Below, piece by piece: positions 1 to 8,423 of a stretch of DNA of 41,334 nt. A program made the translations under genes and the position numbers. Under the pieces are notes generated by a model. It worked only from the letters and a program-made list of their open reading frames with translations. It ran no database searches and was not told where the DNA came from. The stretch's first letter is position 1; each line of letters starts with the position of its first letter. The stretch is taken from the NCBI RefSeq assembly GCF_019443125.1, contig NZ_JAHYXK010000027.1:1-41334 (forward strand), written 5' to 3'. The stretch comes from Pontibacter aydingkolensis (GTDB taxonomy: Bacteria; Bacteroidota; Bacteroidia; Cytophagales; Hymenobacteraceae).

Positions 1-56
1 AGCTCAACGGCCATCAGCTTGAACTCCTTGTCAAATCTTCTTCTCTCTTGTGACAT
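1..56 (-). CDS. IS3-family transposase OrfA, N-terminal fragment (cut by window edge)
   Basis: Read leftward from an ATG at 56, the window edge encodes MSQERRRFDKEFKLMAVEL and runs off the sequence. A short Arg-rich start followed by a K-E-F-K-x-x-A-V-like helix is how many IS3/IS911 OrfA (HTH_Tnp_1) proteins begin; that protein binds the element ends. Only 18 complete codons are visible, so the call rests on this N-terminal signature. The element's other end lies outside the window, and no terminal inverted repeat can be assigned. It could also be an unrelated HTH protein. Confidence 0.5.
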   Translation of the reverse strand, partial: MSQERRRFDKEFKLMAVE

Positions 57-140
57 AGCGTTAAGGTATTAAATTTTCGCTTAACTTAATGTCCGGATAA
101 AGGTAGCAACTCCAAAATGAGGCAGAAGAAAAAGTAAGTA

Positions 141-206
141 AAACTCCCCTCCTTGGTTAAGTCATTGATCCCGGACTTGTTTCGGGAGAGGGGCAGGGGT
201 GGTTAG
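141..206 (+). repeat. Palindromic CTCCCCTCCTT repeat carrying a nested hairpin (copy R1)
   Basis: This copy starts ACTCCCCTCCTTGGTTAA and ends AGGGGCAGGGGTGGTTAGAC, as in the copies at 12.6, 13.1, 19.0 and 19.2 kb. Its centre is replaced by about 25 extra bases that contain their own TCCCG...CGGGA hairpin. The left flank AAGTAAGTAAA matches the inner flank of the copies that bracket the DUF559 gene. It lies between the transposase fragment and pgk. Confidence 0.8.
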
Positions 207-265
207 ACACAGTACTACGAAAAACCTTCAAACCATTAAACAATTTCTAAGTATAAGCATTTCAC

Positions 266-273
266 TATATTTG
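266..273 (+). promoter_or_regulatory. Candidate -7 box for pgk
   Basis: TATATTTG fits the Bacteroidetes -7 consensus TAnnTTTG and lies about 70 bases before the pgk ATG. No convincing -33 TTG was found at the expected spacing, so this is a weak promoter call. Confidence 0.35.
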
Positions 274-342
274 CTTCGCCGAAGATTTATGGCAACAAAA
301 TCCGGCGGATAACGAACAACAGTAACAAAACCTACATACCCC

Positions 343-1542
343 ATGAAAACCGTAGACCAGTATAACTTTGCCGGCAAAAAGGCATTGGTGCGTGTTGACT
401 TTAACGTGCCGCTTGACGAGAAGTATAACATCACAGACGATACCCGCATCCGCGCGGCTGTACCCACCATTCGTAAGATCATGAACGACGGTGGCGCGGT
501 TATCCTGATGTCGCATTTGGGACGCCCTAAAAACGGACCTGAGGAAAAATTCTCGCTGCGCCATTTAGTAGACCGGCTGGCCGATGAATTTGACACGGTG
601 GTACGTTTCTCTCCGGATGCCATTGGCCCTGAAGCACAACAGATGGCGGCTGAACTAAGACCGCGTGAGATACTGCTACTCGAGAACCTGCGTTTCCACA
701 AAGAAGAAGAAAAAGGCGACCCTGCTTTTGCACAGGAACTGGCTAAACTGGGCGATGTGTACGTAAACGATGCCTTTGGTACAGCACACCGCGAGCACGC
801 CTCCACAGCAGTAATTGCCCGTTACTTCCCTAACGATAAATTAATGGGTTATGTAATGCAGGCTGAGCTGGACAATGCCCGCCGTGTGCTGGACAAAGTG
901 GAACGACCTTACACTGCCATTATGGGTGGCGCCAAGATATCGGATAAGATACAGATTATTGAACGCCTGATGGACAAAGTAGACAACCTGCTGATAGGCG
1001 GCGGCATGTCTTATACTTTTGTAAAGGCCGACGGCGGCGACATTGGTTCTTCTTTAGTGGAGGCTGATAAAATTGACCTGGCCAAGCGCCTGATCGCTAT
1101 GGCCCGCGAAAAAGGCGTTAACCTGATGATACCAGTAGACTCTGTTGTAGCCGACGAGTTCAGCAACGATGCCAACGTAGATACATGCACAAGCCATCAT
1201 ATCAAACCAATGTGGATGGGACTTGATATTGGTCCTGAAGCGCGGGATCAGTATGCAGAGGTAATTCGCAACTCTAAAACCATACTTTGGAACGGCCCGA
1301 TGGGTGTGTTTGAAATGTCGAACTTCTCAGTTGGTACCGAAGCCGTAGCCGAGGCCGTAGTAGAGGCAACACGCCGTGGCGCTTACTCGCTGATTGGTGG
1401 CGGGGATTCTGCTGCTGCCGTTAACCAGTTAGGCTACTCTGATCGTGTTTCGTATGTATCTACAGGTGGAGGCGCGTTGCTTGAGTACATGGAAGGACGC
1501 ACCTTGCCAGGTGTAGCTGCTATCGAGCGTAACGATTACTAA
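343..1542 (+). CDS. pgk: Phosphoglycerate kinase
   Basis: Catalyses ADP + 1,3-bisphosphoglycerate to ATP + 3-phosphoglycerate in cytosolic glycolysis, reversibly in gluconeogenesis. The 399 residues match the usual bacterial length. Visible signatures in order are VDFNVPLD near residue 17, the substrate-binding TDDTRIRAA, SHLGRPK, ENLRFHKEEEKGD, NDAFGTAHREH, MGGAKISDKI, the hinge WNGPMGVFE and the nucleotide-binding GGGDSAAA with STGGGALLE. The ATG at 343 precedes the canonical start. It stands alone with its own strong terminator and no co-directional close neighbour. Identification is essentially certain. Confidence 0.98.
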   Translation: MKTVDQYNFAGKKALVRVDFNVPLDEKYNITDDTRIRAAVPTIRKIMNDGGAVILMSHLGRPKNGPEEKFSLRHLVDRLADEFDTVVRFSPDAIGPEAQQMAAELRPREILLLENLRFHKEEEKGDPAFAQELAKLGDVYVNDAFGTAHREHASTAVIARYFPNDKLMGYVMQAELDNARRVLDKVERPYTAIMGGAKISDKIQIIERLMDKVDNLLIGGGMSYTFVKADGGDIGSSLVEADKIDLAKRLIAMAREKGVNLMIPVDSVVADEFSNDANVDTCTSHHIKPMWMGLDIGPEARDQYAEVIRNSKTILWNGPMGVFEMSNFSVGTEAVAEAVVEATRRGAYSLIGGGDSAAAVNQLGYSDRVSYVSTGGGALLEYMEGRTLPGVAAIERNDY

Positions 1543-1565
1543 GTTTATACTTTAAGCTATACTTC

Positions 1566-1604
1566 AAAGTCCCCGGTTGCAGCAATGTGGCCGGGGACTT
1601 TTTG
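1566..1604 (+). terminator. Rho-independent terminator of pgk
   Basis: AAAGTCCCCGG (1566-1576) pairs perfectly with CCGGGGACTTT (1591-1601) around a 14-base loop and is followed by a T-rich run. It begins 24 bases after the pgk stop. Confidence 0.9.
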
Positions 1605-2074
1605 TTTTTAAAGTGCAATAACCAAGGCATAAGTTCGCTTTAAGCTTAAATTACTTCTTTCCAGCTCACACAAAAAACTAGCAAACAGCTTATTAAGTAA
1701 AATATTACAAACTACTATCCGTTTATACCCGGATAATAAGCGGGTATTAACGGCTACAGGGGACATTTTAGAGCTTCGCTTTATTCTGTATTATTTACTT
1801 AATCCTATTTAAACCAAATTGGCCGCCCTTTAAAAAATAGGTTACGGACAAAACTCGTATCTTTTAGACATTCGATCCCGGCCATTTAGTATTTCCGGTG
1901 CCTTTTGATTAAAAGCTCGTTTACATTTTATATATTGTATTAGCTATTTAAAGACGTGGATGAGCACATTATTCGGCAAAAAATCGATTGTTTACATTAA
2001 TCAAGAGATCAAACCACCTTCGCACATAGTGTCAATAACCGTATGTTTACGCATAGCCGCTAGTTGTGCGTAAT
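1605..2074. other. AT-rich intergenic stretch with a small hairpin
   Basis: About 470 bases with no convincing gene. The only structure seen is TTACGCA...TGCGTAA at about 2047-2073, directly before the next gene's ATG. Base composition drops here compared with pgk, marking the start of an AT-rich pocket that runs to about 2970. Confidence 0.6.
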
Positions 2075-2458
2075 ATGAAGAAGACAATTCTGCCTTTGGT
2101 AATTGGGATACTGTTTTATAGTTGCAGTAAAAATGTGACAAGACAAAAACACGATTACGCTATTTTAGAAAGAAAAGAAATAGGTATAATGGATACTTTA
2201 ACCGTGAACGTGTTTGGTAAAGTATTTAACCCTAAAATAAGAATTGATCTACCACATGCAGATGTAAGATTATCTAATAATCAAAATTTGTATACTGCAA
2301 ACTGTGATAAAAATGGAGAATTTAAGTTCACACATATTCCTTCTGGAAAATATCAAATAAGAGTCTCCTTTATTGGATATACCGGTTTAACTGACTCTGT
2401 AGAATTTAAAACAGGTGAAATAGTGGAGCTAAACATTAAAATGTGGACTTATTATTAA
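2075..2458 (+). CDS. Small lipoprotein with carboxypeptidase-regulatory-like (Ig-fold) domain
   Basis: The protein (127 residues from the chosen ATG at 2075; a GTG at 2066 would add three) begins with a charged n-region, a hydrophobic stretch and the lipobox-like FYSC, so it is probably lipidated on Cys after export. Residues about 45-125 read as one carboxypeptidase-D regulatory-like beta-sandwich: a VNVFGKVF strand, ADVRLSN, DKNGEFKFTHIPSGKYQIRV and a final VELNIKM strand. In Bacteroidetes this fold is common in TonB receptors and surface proteins, but here it stands alone and the role is unknown. The gene is much more AT-rich than pgk and is bounded by hairpin-forming spacers, suggesting acquisition. 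Confidence 0.65.
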   Translation: MKKTILPLVIGILFYSCSKNVTRQKHDYAILERKEIGIMDTLTVNVFGKVFNPKIRIDLPHADVRLSNNQNLYTANCDKNGEFKFTHIPSGKYQIRVSFIGYTGLTDSVEFKTGEIVELNIKMWTYY

Positions 2459-2490
2459 CAAAAAGGAAGAAATAATCCGCACAACAACAC

Positions 2491-2532
2491 CTAAACGTCA
2501 GCCTACGGCCGGCGGCCTCCACCACCGTTTAG
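2491..2532. repeat. Structured GC-rich spacer between two AT-rich genes
   Basis: CTAAACG (2491-2497) pairs with CGTTTAG (2526-2532), and the interval holds a second hairpin GGCC-GGC-GGCC (2507-2517). The GC-rich structured spacer contrasts with the AT-rich genes on either side and is reminiscent of cassette-boundary DNA. It does not contain the paired RYYYAAC/GTTRRRY boxes of a classical attC site. Confidence 0.45.
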
Positions 2533-2583
2533 CCCAACCGTTAACTGCTACCCAAAAAATCCTGACATTATGAACATCTTACA

Positions 2584-2970
2584 ATGGAAATCATTGCGAA
2601 GTTTACTCTAATAATTTTTGGTGTTTTCTTAATTGGATCAGGAATTCTTATGCTAATAATCCCAGCATTTGTAAGGTCAACTTTAAGAAAGGCTGGAAGC
2701 ACAGCGCTTATCAACTATGGAGAATTGTCTCTTCGAATGATTCCTGCAATTGCTTTTATCCTTTACGCTGAACATTCGATTCATCCGCCATCATTTAAGA
2801 TTATTGGGTGGTATATTGTACTCACTTCAATTGTATTAATGATAATCCCACGGAAATTTCACCACAGACTTTCAAATCGATTTGCTGACTTTTTAACTCC
2901 TCGAATGTTTACATTAATTTCCCCCTTTGCTGTTATGATTGGAGGATTTCTCCTGTATATAATTTTATAA
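2584..2970 (+). CDS. Small integral membrane protein of unknown function
   Basis: 128 residues with four probable transmembrane segments at about residues 7-28, 47-61, 73-89 and 107-127, joined by short basic loops such as RSTLRKAG and RKFHHRLSNR. No enzyme motif is visible. The layout resembles small four-helix inner-membrane proteins found singly in many bacteria. It is AT-rich like the preceding lipoprotein gene and separated from it by the structured spacer. Function not recognised. Confidence 0.6.
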   Translation: MEIIAKFTLIIFGVFLIGSGILMLIIPAFVRSTLRKAGSTALINYGELSLRMIPAIAFILYAEHSIHPPSFKIIGWYIVLTSIVLMIIPRKFHHRLSNRFADFLTPRMFTLISPFAVMIGGFLLYIIL

Positions 2971-3139
2971 ATTACAGATATGAGCCAGATAGCTAACATT
3001 GCTTTTATGCATGCCTGCTTTTTCAGGAACTACTCAGGTAAATCAAACTTAATTAGTCCTAAGTAAAATGGCGGCAAGTGCGCAAATGCAGGCACGTTAA
3101 CATAAGCAACCATACACGAAAAACTATCACCAAAAGCGA

Positions 3140-3505
3140 ATGAGTAAATCCGACACGCACGATCAGCGCATTGCAAAAATGACCTTTGCATCGGTCTATC
3201 CATTATATCTGGCAAAGGTGGAGAAGAAAGGCAGAACAAAAGAAGAATTGCACCAGGTTATAGAGTGGCTAACAGGCATCAGCAACAAAAAGCTGCAGGA
3301 ACTACTAAATGATAGTGTAACTTTTGAAACATTCTTCCAGCACGCTTCCCTAAATCCCAATGCTAAACTCATTACTGGTGTTATCTGTGGGTATCGTGTA
3401 GAGGAAATCGAGAATCCGTTAACGCAGCAGGTTCGGTATTTAGATAAGTTGGTAGATGAACTGGCCAAGGGCAGGAAACTGGATAAGATATTGCGCAGTT
3501 CGTAA
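3140..3505 (+). CDS. DUF2200 domain-containing protein
   Basis: The 121 residues match the whole DUF2200 family in length and pattern: an N-terminal RIAKMTFASVYPLYLAKVEK segment, then TKEELHQVIEWLTG, a middle TFETFFQHASLNPNA, and ICGYRVEEIENPLTQ followed by a C-terminal helix with YLDKLVDELAKGRKLDKIL. The family is small, cytosolic and of unknown biochemical role, widespread as single-domain proteins. The ATG at 3140 gives the usual MSK-like start. It precedes the broken arr gene by 66 bases on the same strand, so the two may have been co-transcribed. Confidence 0.88.
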   Translation: MSKSDTHDQRIAKMTFASVYPLYLAKVEKKGRTKEELHQVIEWLTGISNKKLQELLNDSVTFETFFQHASLNPNAKLITGVICGYRVEEIENPLTQQVRYLDKLVDELAKGRKLDKILRSS

Positions 3506-3571
3506 ATTGTAAGGCAGCAGAATAGCTCTACCCCAAAGCGCCAGGTAGCCTCATTCAACATAAACATCACT

Positions 3572-3991
3572 ATGGAAAAAAACAGTAACATAGATTATGC
3601 ACAGACGTTTTACCATGGCACCAAAGCTGATCTGAAAACAGGCGACCTGATCGAAGTTGGCTTTAACTCCAATTACGGCAAAAAGAAAAAAGGGAAATAC
3701 ATTTATCTTACAGCCATCCTGGATGCTGCTATCTGGGGAGCTGAACTTGCCCTGGGCGAAGGGCGTGAAAGAATTTACCTAGCAGAGCCAACCGGTGCAA
3801 TTGAAGATGATCCAAATCTCACTGACAAGAAATTTCCAGGCAATCCCACATAATCGTACCGTTCTCAGCATCCGTTTAAAGTTATTGGGGAGGTAACCGA
3901 TTGGCAAGGGCATGCCCCCGAGCAACTCAACGCCATGAAAAACCACCTCGCCGAACTTGAGCGGCAGGGCATTGAGGCAATAGAAGACTAA
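3572..3991 (+). pseudogene. arr: Rifampin ADP-ribosyltransferase (Arr), interrupted by one in-frame TAA
   Basis: Arr transfers ADP-ribose from NAD+ to the C23 hydroxyl of rifamycins, inactivating them in the cytosol. The first 93 codons match Arr closely: FYHGTKADLKTGDLIE, KYIYLTA, AAIWGAELALGEG and EPTGAIEDDPNLTDKKFPGN. His15, Tyr45 and Asp80 fall where the known catalytic His19, Tyr49 and Asp84 of the mycobacterial enzyme lie, with a constant offset. Codon 94 (3851-3853) is TAA where family members carry Lys; AAA to TAA is a single change. The same frame continues without further damage through VIGEVTDWQGHAPEQL to IEAIED and a TAA at 3989-3991, giving the normal 139-residue length. Everything but the one codon is intact, so the lesion is recent, a sequencing error, or read through. 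Confidence 0.88.
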
Positions 3992-4097
3992 AACAACGAA
4001 CAACCGTCTTAGCTGCATTAACCTGCTTTAAGCTTATACTTCTCCCCCATATTTATTAACTTGTGTGCTAAAGCTCAAAAGTATAGCCTTATAAAGT

Positions 4098-4460
4098 ATG
4101 GGCAAGCCAAAAGAAATTCTGCGGCAATGGGTTGAGGCTTTTAATAAAGCAGATGCCCATGCATTAGCAGCGCTTTATCATCCAGATGCGGTAAACCACC
4201 AGGTAGCCAACAAACCTGTAGAGGGGAAAGACGCTATACGGGAGATGTTTGAAAACGAGTTTGCTGCCGCTAAAATGGTTTGCCTCGTCGAGAATATGTT
4301 TGAAGACGGCGAATGGGCCATACTGGAATGGAAAGACCCGATGGGGCTTAGGGGCTGTGGCTTTTTTCATGTGGTAGATGGCAAGATCATCTTCCAGAGA
4401 GGCTACTGGGATAAACTTTCTTTCCTGAGAGCCCATAACCTTCCCGTACCCCAAGCCTGA
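4098..4460 (+). CDS. SnoaL-like / NTF2-fold protein
   Basis: 120 residues with the usual SnoaL-like pattern: an N-terminal helix ILRQWVEAFNKADAHALAALY, the strand start HPDAVNHQ, a central GKDAIREMFENEF helix, then antiparallel strands ending in FFHVVDGKIIFQRGYWDK. NTF2-fold proteins of this size bind small molecules or act as hydrolases/isomerases; no substrate can be read from the sequence. It is cytosolic (no signal peptide), lies 48 bases before the M1 peptidase gene on the same strand and may share its transcript. A second, secreted NTF2-like protein is encoded at 11906. Confidence 0.78.
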   Translation: MGKPKEILRQWVEAFNKADAHALAALYHPDAVNHQVANKPVEGKDAIREMFENEFAAAKMVCLVENMFEDGEWAILEWKDPMGLRGCGFFHVVDGKIIFQRGYWDKLSFLRAHNLPVPQA

Positions 4461-4508
4461 TTTTAAAGTATAACAAAAAAGCTAAAAAGATATTAAGCCT
4501 CCACGCCT

Positions 4509-6122
4509 ATGAAAAAGTACCTTATTATTGCGCTACTCGTTTTTGGTTGCTTAAAAGCCAATTCCCAGGACGATAACTGGACCTGGGGCGGACCTGTAGA
4601 TCTGGCACAGGCAGCTTATGATGTAAAGCATTACACCTTAAACCTGGCTGTGAACCCTGAGGATAAGTCAATTGCCGGCTGGGCAGAAGCAACGGTGGCC
4701 ATCGTGTCGCCGATAGAGCTTATCAGGCTCGACCTGATTGACAGGTACAAAGTAAGCGAGGTACATGTAGATGGAAAAAAAGCGCAGTACACCCGAACCA
4801 AAGACGGACTGGATGTGCAGCTAAAGAAAAAGTATAAGCCGGGGCAACGCGTAAAAGTTAAAGTAAACTATGCCGGCATTACACCAGAGGCCGTTCGTCC
4901 GCCATGGCAGGGAGGCTTTACATTTGCGAAAGATGCCAACGGCAAACACTGGATTGGCTTGTCGTCGCAGAACGAAGGAGCCAAGATTTTTATGCCCAGC
5001 AAAGACCACCCCTCCGACGAGCCTGAAGAAGGCGTAGACCAGCATATTACCGTGCCGGCACCTTATAAAGTGGCGGCCAACGGTTTGCTTATTTCAGAGA
5101 GGGAGAACAAAGGCCAGATAACTTACCACTGGAAAACCAATTACAGCATTAACAACTACAACATTAACTTTACGGTAGGCGATTTTGTGAAGTCGCAGCA
5201 AAATTATACTACCGTAAATGGCAACACCGTGCCCATGGTTATATACCTGCTGCAGCAAAACGAGGCCAGGCTTCCGGAGTTGATGGCTGTGCTGGAAAAC
5301 AGTGTGCGTACCCAGGAGAAGTATTTTGGCGAATATCCTTACTGGAAAGAAAAGATCGGTATCGTAGAAACTCCATACTTAGGCATGGAGCACCAGACCA
5401 TTAACGCTTACGGCAACAACTACAGGTTTACCAAAGTAGGCGATGTAACCCACGACTGGCTGCTGTACCACGAGTTGGGCCACGAGTGGTGGGGCAACAA
5501 AGTAAGCGTAAAAGATTGGGCTGATTTCTGGATACAAGAAGGCCTTTGCACCTACGGCGACTGGTTGTTTATAGAGGAGCATGGCGGCCACGAAGCTTAC
5601 CTGAACCACGTAAAGCAAATCGGGCGTAATATCAGAAATGAAAAGCCAATCATTGTAAAAGAGTTTGCCACTTCCGATGAGGCCTACCACGGCGAGATCT
5701 ACACCAAAGGCGCTTATGTAATGCATACCGTCCGCTATATTCTGGGAGATGAGGTTTTCTTTAAAACCATTAAAGGTTTCGTAACTGATTCGGCGTATAT
5801 ACACGGCAACCAGGTAAAGACTTTCGATTTGCAGAACTACATTAACACCAACACCAATCATGATATAACGCCTCTTTTTGATATGTACCTGCGCACCACC
5901 AAAGTACCGGAAGTGCTGGTAAAACAGACCGGCGACAACACGTATACTTTGCAGATTACTAACATCAACTTCAGTTTACCCATGGATGTTAAAACCGATT
6001 CCGGCACACAACGCTTGCAGCTGTCGAATAAGCCTGTAATGGTAACATCAAAGCAAGCACCTGTAGTAGATGAGAAGGGCTGGTATCTGAAGAAAGTAAC
6101 GACGGAAAAAAGGAGCAGCTAA
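4509..6122 (+). CDS. Secreted M1-family zinc metallopeptidase
   Basis: A 537-residue aminopeptidase-type protein that should remove N-terminal residues from peptides outside the cytosol. Residues 1-19 form a signal peptide ending ANSQ. The N-terminal beta domain is followed by the GMEHQ substrate-binding motif (usually GAMEN/GGMEN, so His replaces the usual residue) and the thermolysin-like site HELGHEWWGN, giving H321, E322, H325 and the third zinc ligand E344, exactly HExxH-x18-E. A downstream tyrosine within GEIYTKGAYVMH is in the place of the transition-state Tyr. The protein is shorter than classical 800-plus residue M1 enzymes and seems to lack the long helical C-terminal domain. The function is secure; the physiological substrate is not known. 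Confidence 0.92.
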   Translation: MKKYLIIALLVFGCLKANSQDDNWTWGGPVDLAQAAYDVKHYTLNLAVNPEDKSIAGWAEATVAIVSPIELIRLDLIDRYKVSEVHVDGKKAQYTRTKDGLDVQLKKKYKPGQRVKVKVNYAGITPEAVRPPWQGGFTFAKDANGKHWIGLSSQNEGAKIFMPSKDHPSDEPEEGVDQHITVPAPYKVAANGLLISERENKGQITYHWKTNYSINNYNINFTVGDFVKSQQNYTTVNGNTVPMVIYLLQQNEARLPELMAVLENSVRTQEKYFGEYPYWKEKIGIVETPYLGMEHQTINAYGNNYRFTKVGDVTHDWLLYHELGHEWWGNKVSVKDWADFWIQEGLCTYGDWLFIEEHGGHEAYLNHVKQIGRNIRNEKPIIVKEFATSDEAYHGEIYTKGAYVMHTVRYILGDEVFFKTIKGFVTDSAYIHGNQVKTFDLQNYINTNTNHDITPLFDMYLRTTKVPEVLVKQTGDNTYTLQITNINFSLPMDVKTDSGTQRLQLSNKPVMVTSKQAPVVDEKGWYLKKVTTEKRSS

Positions 6123-6188
6123 AGTATAAAGTATAATTATTGGCAGTCTGCTAGTGCTTACCCAATACCATTGACTTAAAAATTAAGC

Positions 6189-6304
6189 TGTCATTTCGAC
6201 CTTCGGGAGAAATCTGAATTATTGCGGAACTGTGAAATGCTCCAGATTTCTCTCAACTACGCTGGCCCCTTTCGACTCGCGTCTCAGGCATATTCGAAAT
6301 GACA
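6189..6304. repeat. Long imperfect palindrome of the GTCATTTCGA type
   Basis: GTCATTTCGA (6190-6199) is matched by TCGAAATGAC (6294-6303), and inside it AGAAATCTG (6208-6216) is matched by CAGATTTCT (6243-6251). Repeats with this GTCATTTCGA/AGAAATCT layout are common between genes in Bacteroidetes. It lies between the convergent M1 peptidase and oxidoreductase genes. Confidence 0.75.
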
Positions 6305-6366
6305 AAAGCTGCTGTACCCTTCGATATTGGAGCTGCGCAAAGTATAAACCACGGCTATACTTTACT

Positions 6367-7314
6367 TTATTCATCCAGGCTTACTACTACCTTTCCCCTG
6401 GTTTTTCGGGTTTCTACCTGCTGGTGGGCTTTGGGTAAATCCTTGAAAGTATAGACATGTGAAACGTGCGGTCGTAAATGTCCCTGACGCATCAATTCTG
6501 CTATCTTTTCCATATCCTCAGCACTGGAGTGCACCAGGTAGTTCTTTGCCGCTATGCTGCGCTTCTTCGCCTCTTCCTGCACCGCCTCTTTTGCTCCGCC
6601 AAGTATAGATACAATGGTGCCGCCGTCTTTTAAGGCTCCCAATGATTTACGGGTATTTTCCTCCCCCAGCGAGTCCAGCACAATGTCAGCGTCCATCACT
6701 ACTTTGGCAGGGTCGTACTGGTGGTAATCAATCTGCTCGGCAGCTCCCATGTTTCTGATAAAGTCGTGATTCTCTGGTGACGCCGTGCCTATAACTGTAG
6801 CCTTAAAGTATGAGGCAATCTGCACCGCAAAATGGCCTACACCGCCAGCAGCTGCATGTATCAATACTCGTTGGCCCGCTTTTAAACCGGCCTGGTGCAC
6901 TAGCGCCTGCCATGCCGTAAGGGCGGCTAAGGTAGCGGCGGCGGCTTCGTGGTGCGGAATGTTGGCTGGCTTGTGGGCCAGATGTGCCTCTGGTGCGGCA
7001 ACATACTCGGCATAGGCTCTGCCCTGTCCCGGAAAATTAACCATCCCAAACACCTCGTCGCCTTCTTTAAATACTTTAACATCCTCTCCCACTGCCTCTA
7101 CCACACCCGAAATATCCCAGCCAATAATAACCGGTGGATTTTCTGCCAGTGCATTATAAAAGGCTTTTCCTTCACGTGTTTTCGTATCAACAGGGTTTAT
7201 ACTGATGGCTTTTACCTTAACAAGCAATTCACCTGCTTTTGGAGTGGGCTTATCTATCTCTTGTATCTGAAGTTTTTCGATGCCTCCGGGTTCGTTTACT
7301 ACATATGCTTTCAT
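6367..7314 (-). CDS. NADP-dependent zinc-independent MDR-family oxidoreductase (quinone oxidoreductase type)
   Basis: A medium-chain dehydrogenase/reductase of about 315 residues, expected to reduce quinones or enones with NADPH in the cytosol. The N-terminal GroES-like half shows VKVKAISINPVDTKTREG, GWDISGVVEAVG and FKEGDEVFGM; the Rossmann half shows the nucleotide loop AAAGGVGHFAVQIA and later DSLGEENTRKSLGALKDGG. The catalytic and structural zinc cysteines of alcohol dehydrogenases are absent, which fits the quinone oxidoreductase branch. The ATG at 7314 (MKAYVVNEPGG) is the family-like start; an ATG at 7329 would add five residues. It converges on the M1 peptidase gene, with the palindrome between. 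Confidence 0.88.
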   Translation of the reverse strand: MKAYVVNEPGGIEKLQIQEIDKPTPKAGELLVKVKAISINPVDTKTREGKAFYNALAENPPVIIGWDISGVVEAVGEDVKVFKEGDEVFGMVNFPGQGRAYAEYVAAPEAHLAHKPANIPHHEAAAATLAALTAWQALVHQAGLKAGQRVLIHAAAGGVGHFAVQIASYFKATVIGTASPENHDFIRNMGAAEQIDYHQYDPAKVVMDADIVLDSLGEENTRKSLGALKDGGTIVSILGGAKEAVQEEAKKRSIAAKNYLVHSSAEDMEKIAELMRQGHLRPHVSHVYTFKDLPKAHQQVETRKTRGKVVVSLDE

Positions 7315-7566
7315 AGTCATGCCTTTCATTCTGGTATTTAATCATCTTCAACTTTTACTTAGACAAAAGGTTTTAGTGCGGCAAGTGTTTCTTGGCAGGC
7401 TGATGCTGTAACCTTATCAAGCATATCGTTTCAGAAGTGAGCACACTATAAGAATTGCTAGGTTTCTGATAATCGCCGCTTTACAATCCAGAAATTACAT
7501 TTTACTTTTCATCTGCCTAAAAATTACCGTTCTTTGCACCATCACACAGGATAAACAAAAACTCAG

Positions 7567-8361
7567 ATGGATTTTAAATTCTTCAAGAAATTAGTACTGA
7601 TTGGCCTGATGGTATACTTGCCGTCGCAGGCAATGGCATGGGGTATGCTGGGGCACCGCATTGTAGGCGAGATAGCCGATAGGCACCTGACTAAAAAAGC
7701 ACGCAAGAATATTGAGAAAGTACTTGGCAACGAATCCGTTGCCATGGCCAGCAACTGGGCCGACTTTATAAAATCCGACCCGTCGTATGACTACTTGGGT
7801 CCATGGCACTACATCAATTTTAAGCAGGGCCTTACCCTTGACCAGTTTACAGCCAGTATAATGCAGGATACCACTACCAACGTGTATACTAAACTGAACA
7901 TGATGGTAAGTGAACTGAAGAAGAAAGACCTGCCACAAGACAAAAAGGAAATGTACCTGCGCCTGGTGATCCACATGGTAGGCGACATTCACCAGCCGAT
8001 GCACGCTGGCAGACCAGAAGATTTAGGTGGCAACAGGGTAAGACTGACCTGGTTTAATTCCCCTACCAACCTGCACAGGCTCTGGGACGAGCAACTGATC
8101 GAGTATCAACAACTGAGCTATACCGAATACGCCACTGTACTTAACTATGTAAGCAAAACGCAGCGCAGCACCTGGCAGCAGGCCCCGATCAGCACCTGGA
8201 TACATGAGTCTTACCAGATAGCTGATAAGCTGTACGCAGGCGTAAAACCGGAAGAAAAACTTGGCTACAGGTATAACTTTGACCACGTAAACACTATGAA
8301 CGAACAGCTGTTGAAAGGTGGCGTTAGACTGGCAGGTTTACTGAACGAAATCTTCGGATAA
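7567..8361 (+). CDS. Secreted S1/P1-type nuclease
   Basis: A 264-residue zinc-dependent single-strand nuclease, exported to periplasm or outside. The signal peptide ends AMA, leaving Trp25 as the mature N-terminus, as required in S1/P1 enzymes because that residue ligates zinc. Further ligand motifs follow: GHRIVGEIA, SNWADFIK, WHYIN, HMVGDIHQPMHAG with DLGGNRV, and NLHRLWDEQLIE. All expected Trp, His and Asp ligands are present, so it should be active on RNA and ssDNA and may scavenge phosphate or nucleosides. It has its own terminator immediately downstream. Confidence 0.94.
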   Translation: MDFKFFKKLVLIGLMVYLPSQAMAWGMLGHRIVGEIADRHLTKKARKNIEKVLGNESVAMASNWADFIKSDPSYDYLGPWHYINFKQGLTLDQFTASIMQDTTTNVYTKLNMMVSELKKKDLPQDKKEMYLRLVIHMVGDIHQPMHAGRPEDLGGNRVRLTWFNSPTNLHRLWDEQLIEYQQLSYTEYATVLNYVSKTQRSTWQQAPISTWIHESYQIADKLYAGVKPEEKLGYRYNFDHVNTMNEQLLKGGVRLAGLLNEIFG

Positions 8362-8383
8362 ATTTTATACTTTAATACATTTG

Positions 8384-8423
8384 AGGCCCCGGCAAGGTAT
8401 TCTATACTCTGCCGGGGCTTTTG
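8384..8423 (+). terminator. Terminator after the S1/P1 nuclease
   Basis: GCCCCGGCA (8386-8394) pairs perfectly with TGCCGGGGC (8410-8418), followed by TTTTG. It starts about 25 bases past the nuclease stop. Confidence 0.85.

Noticed and set aside
228..806. Long ORF antisense to pgk
   Set aside because: It overlaps pgk on the opposite strand; pgk conservation is unambiguous and the antisense protein is Ser-rich low-complexity.
1960..2073. 37-residue ORF before the lipoprotein gene
   Set aside because: No codon pattern or conservation sign, and it runs into the lipoprotein start.
2481..2560. Integron attC site
   Set aside because: GCCCAAC is present but the partner GTTRRRY box is not at a proper distance.
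5379..5861. ORF antisense to the M1 peptidase
   Set aside because: It mirrors the catalytic region and has no domain of its own.
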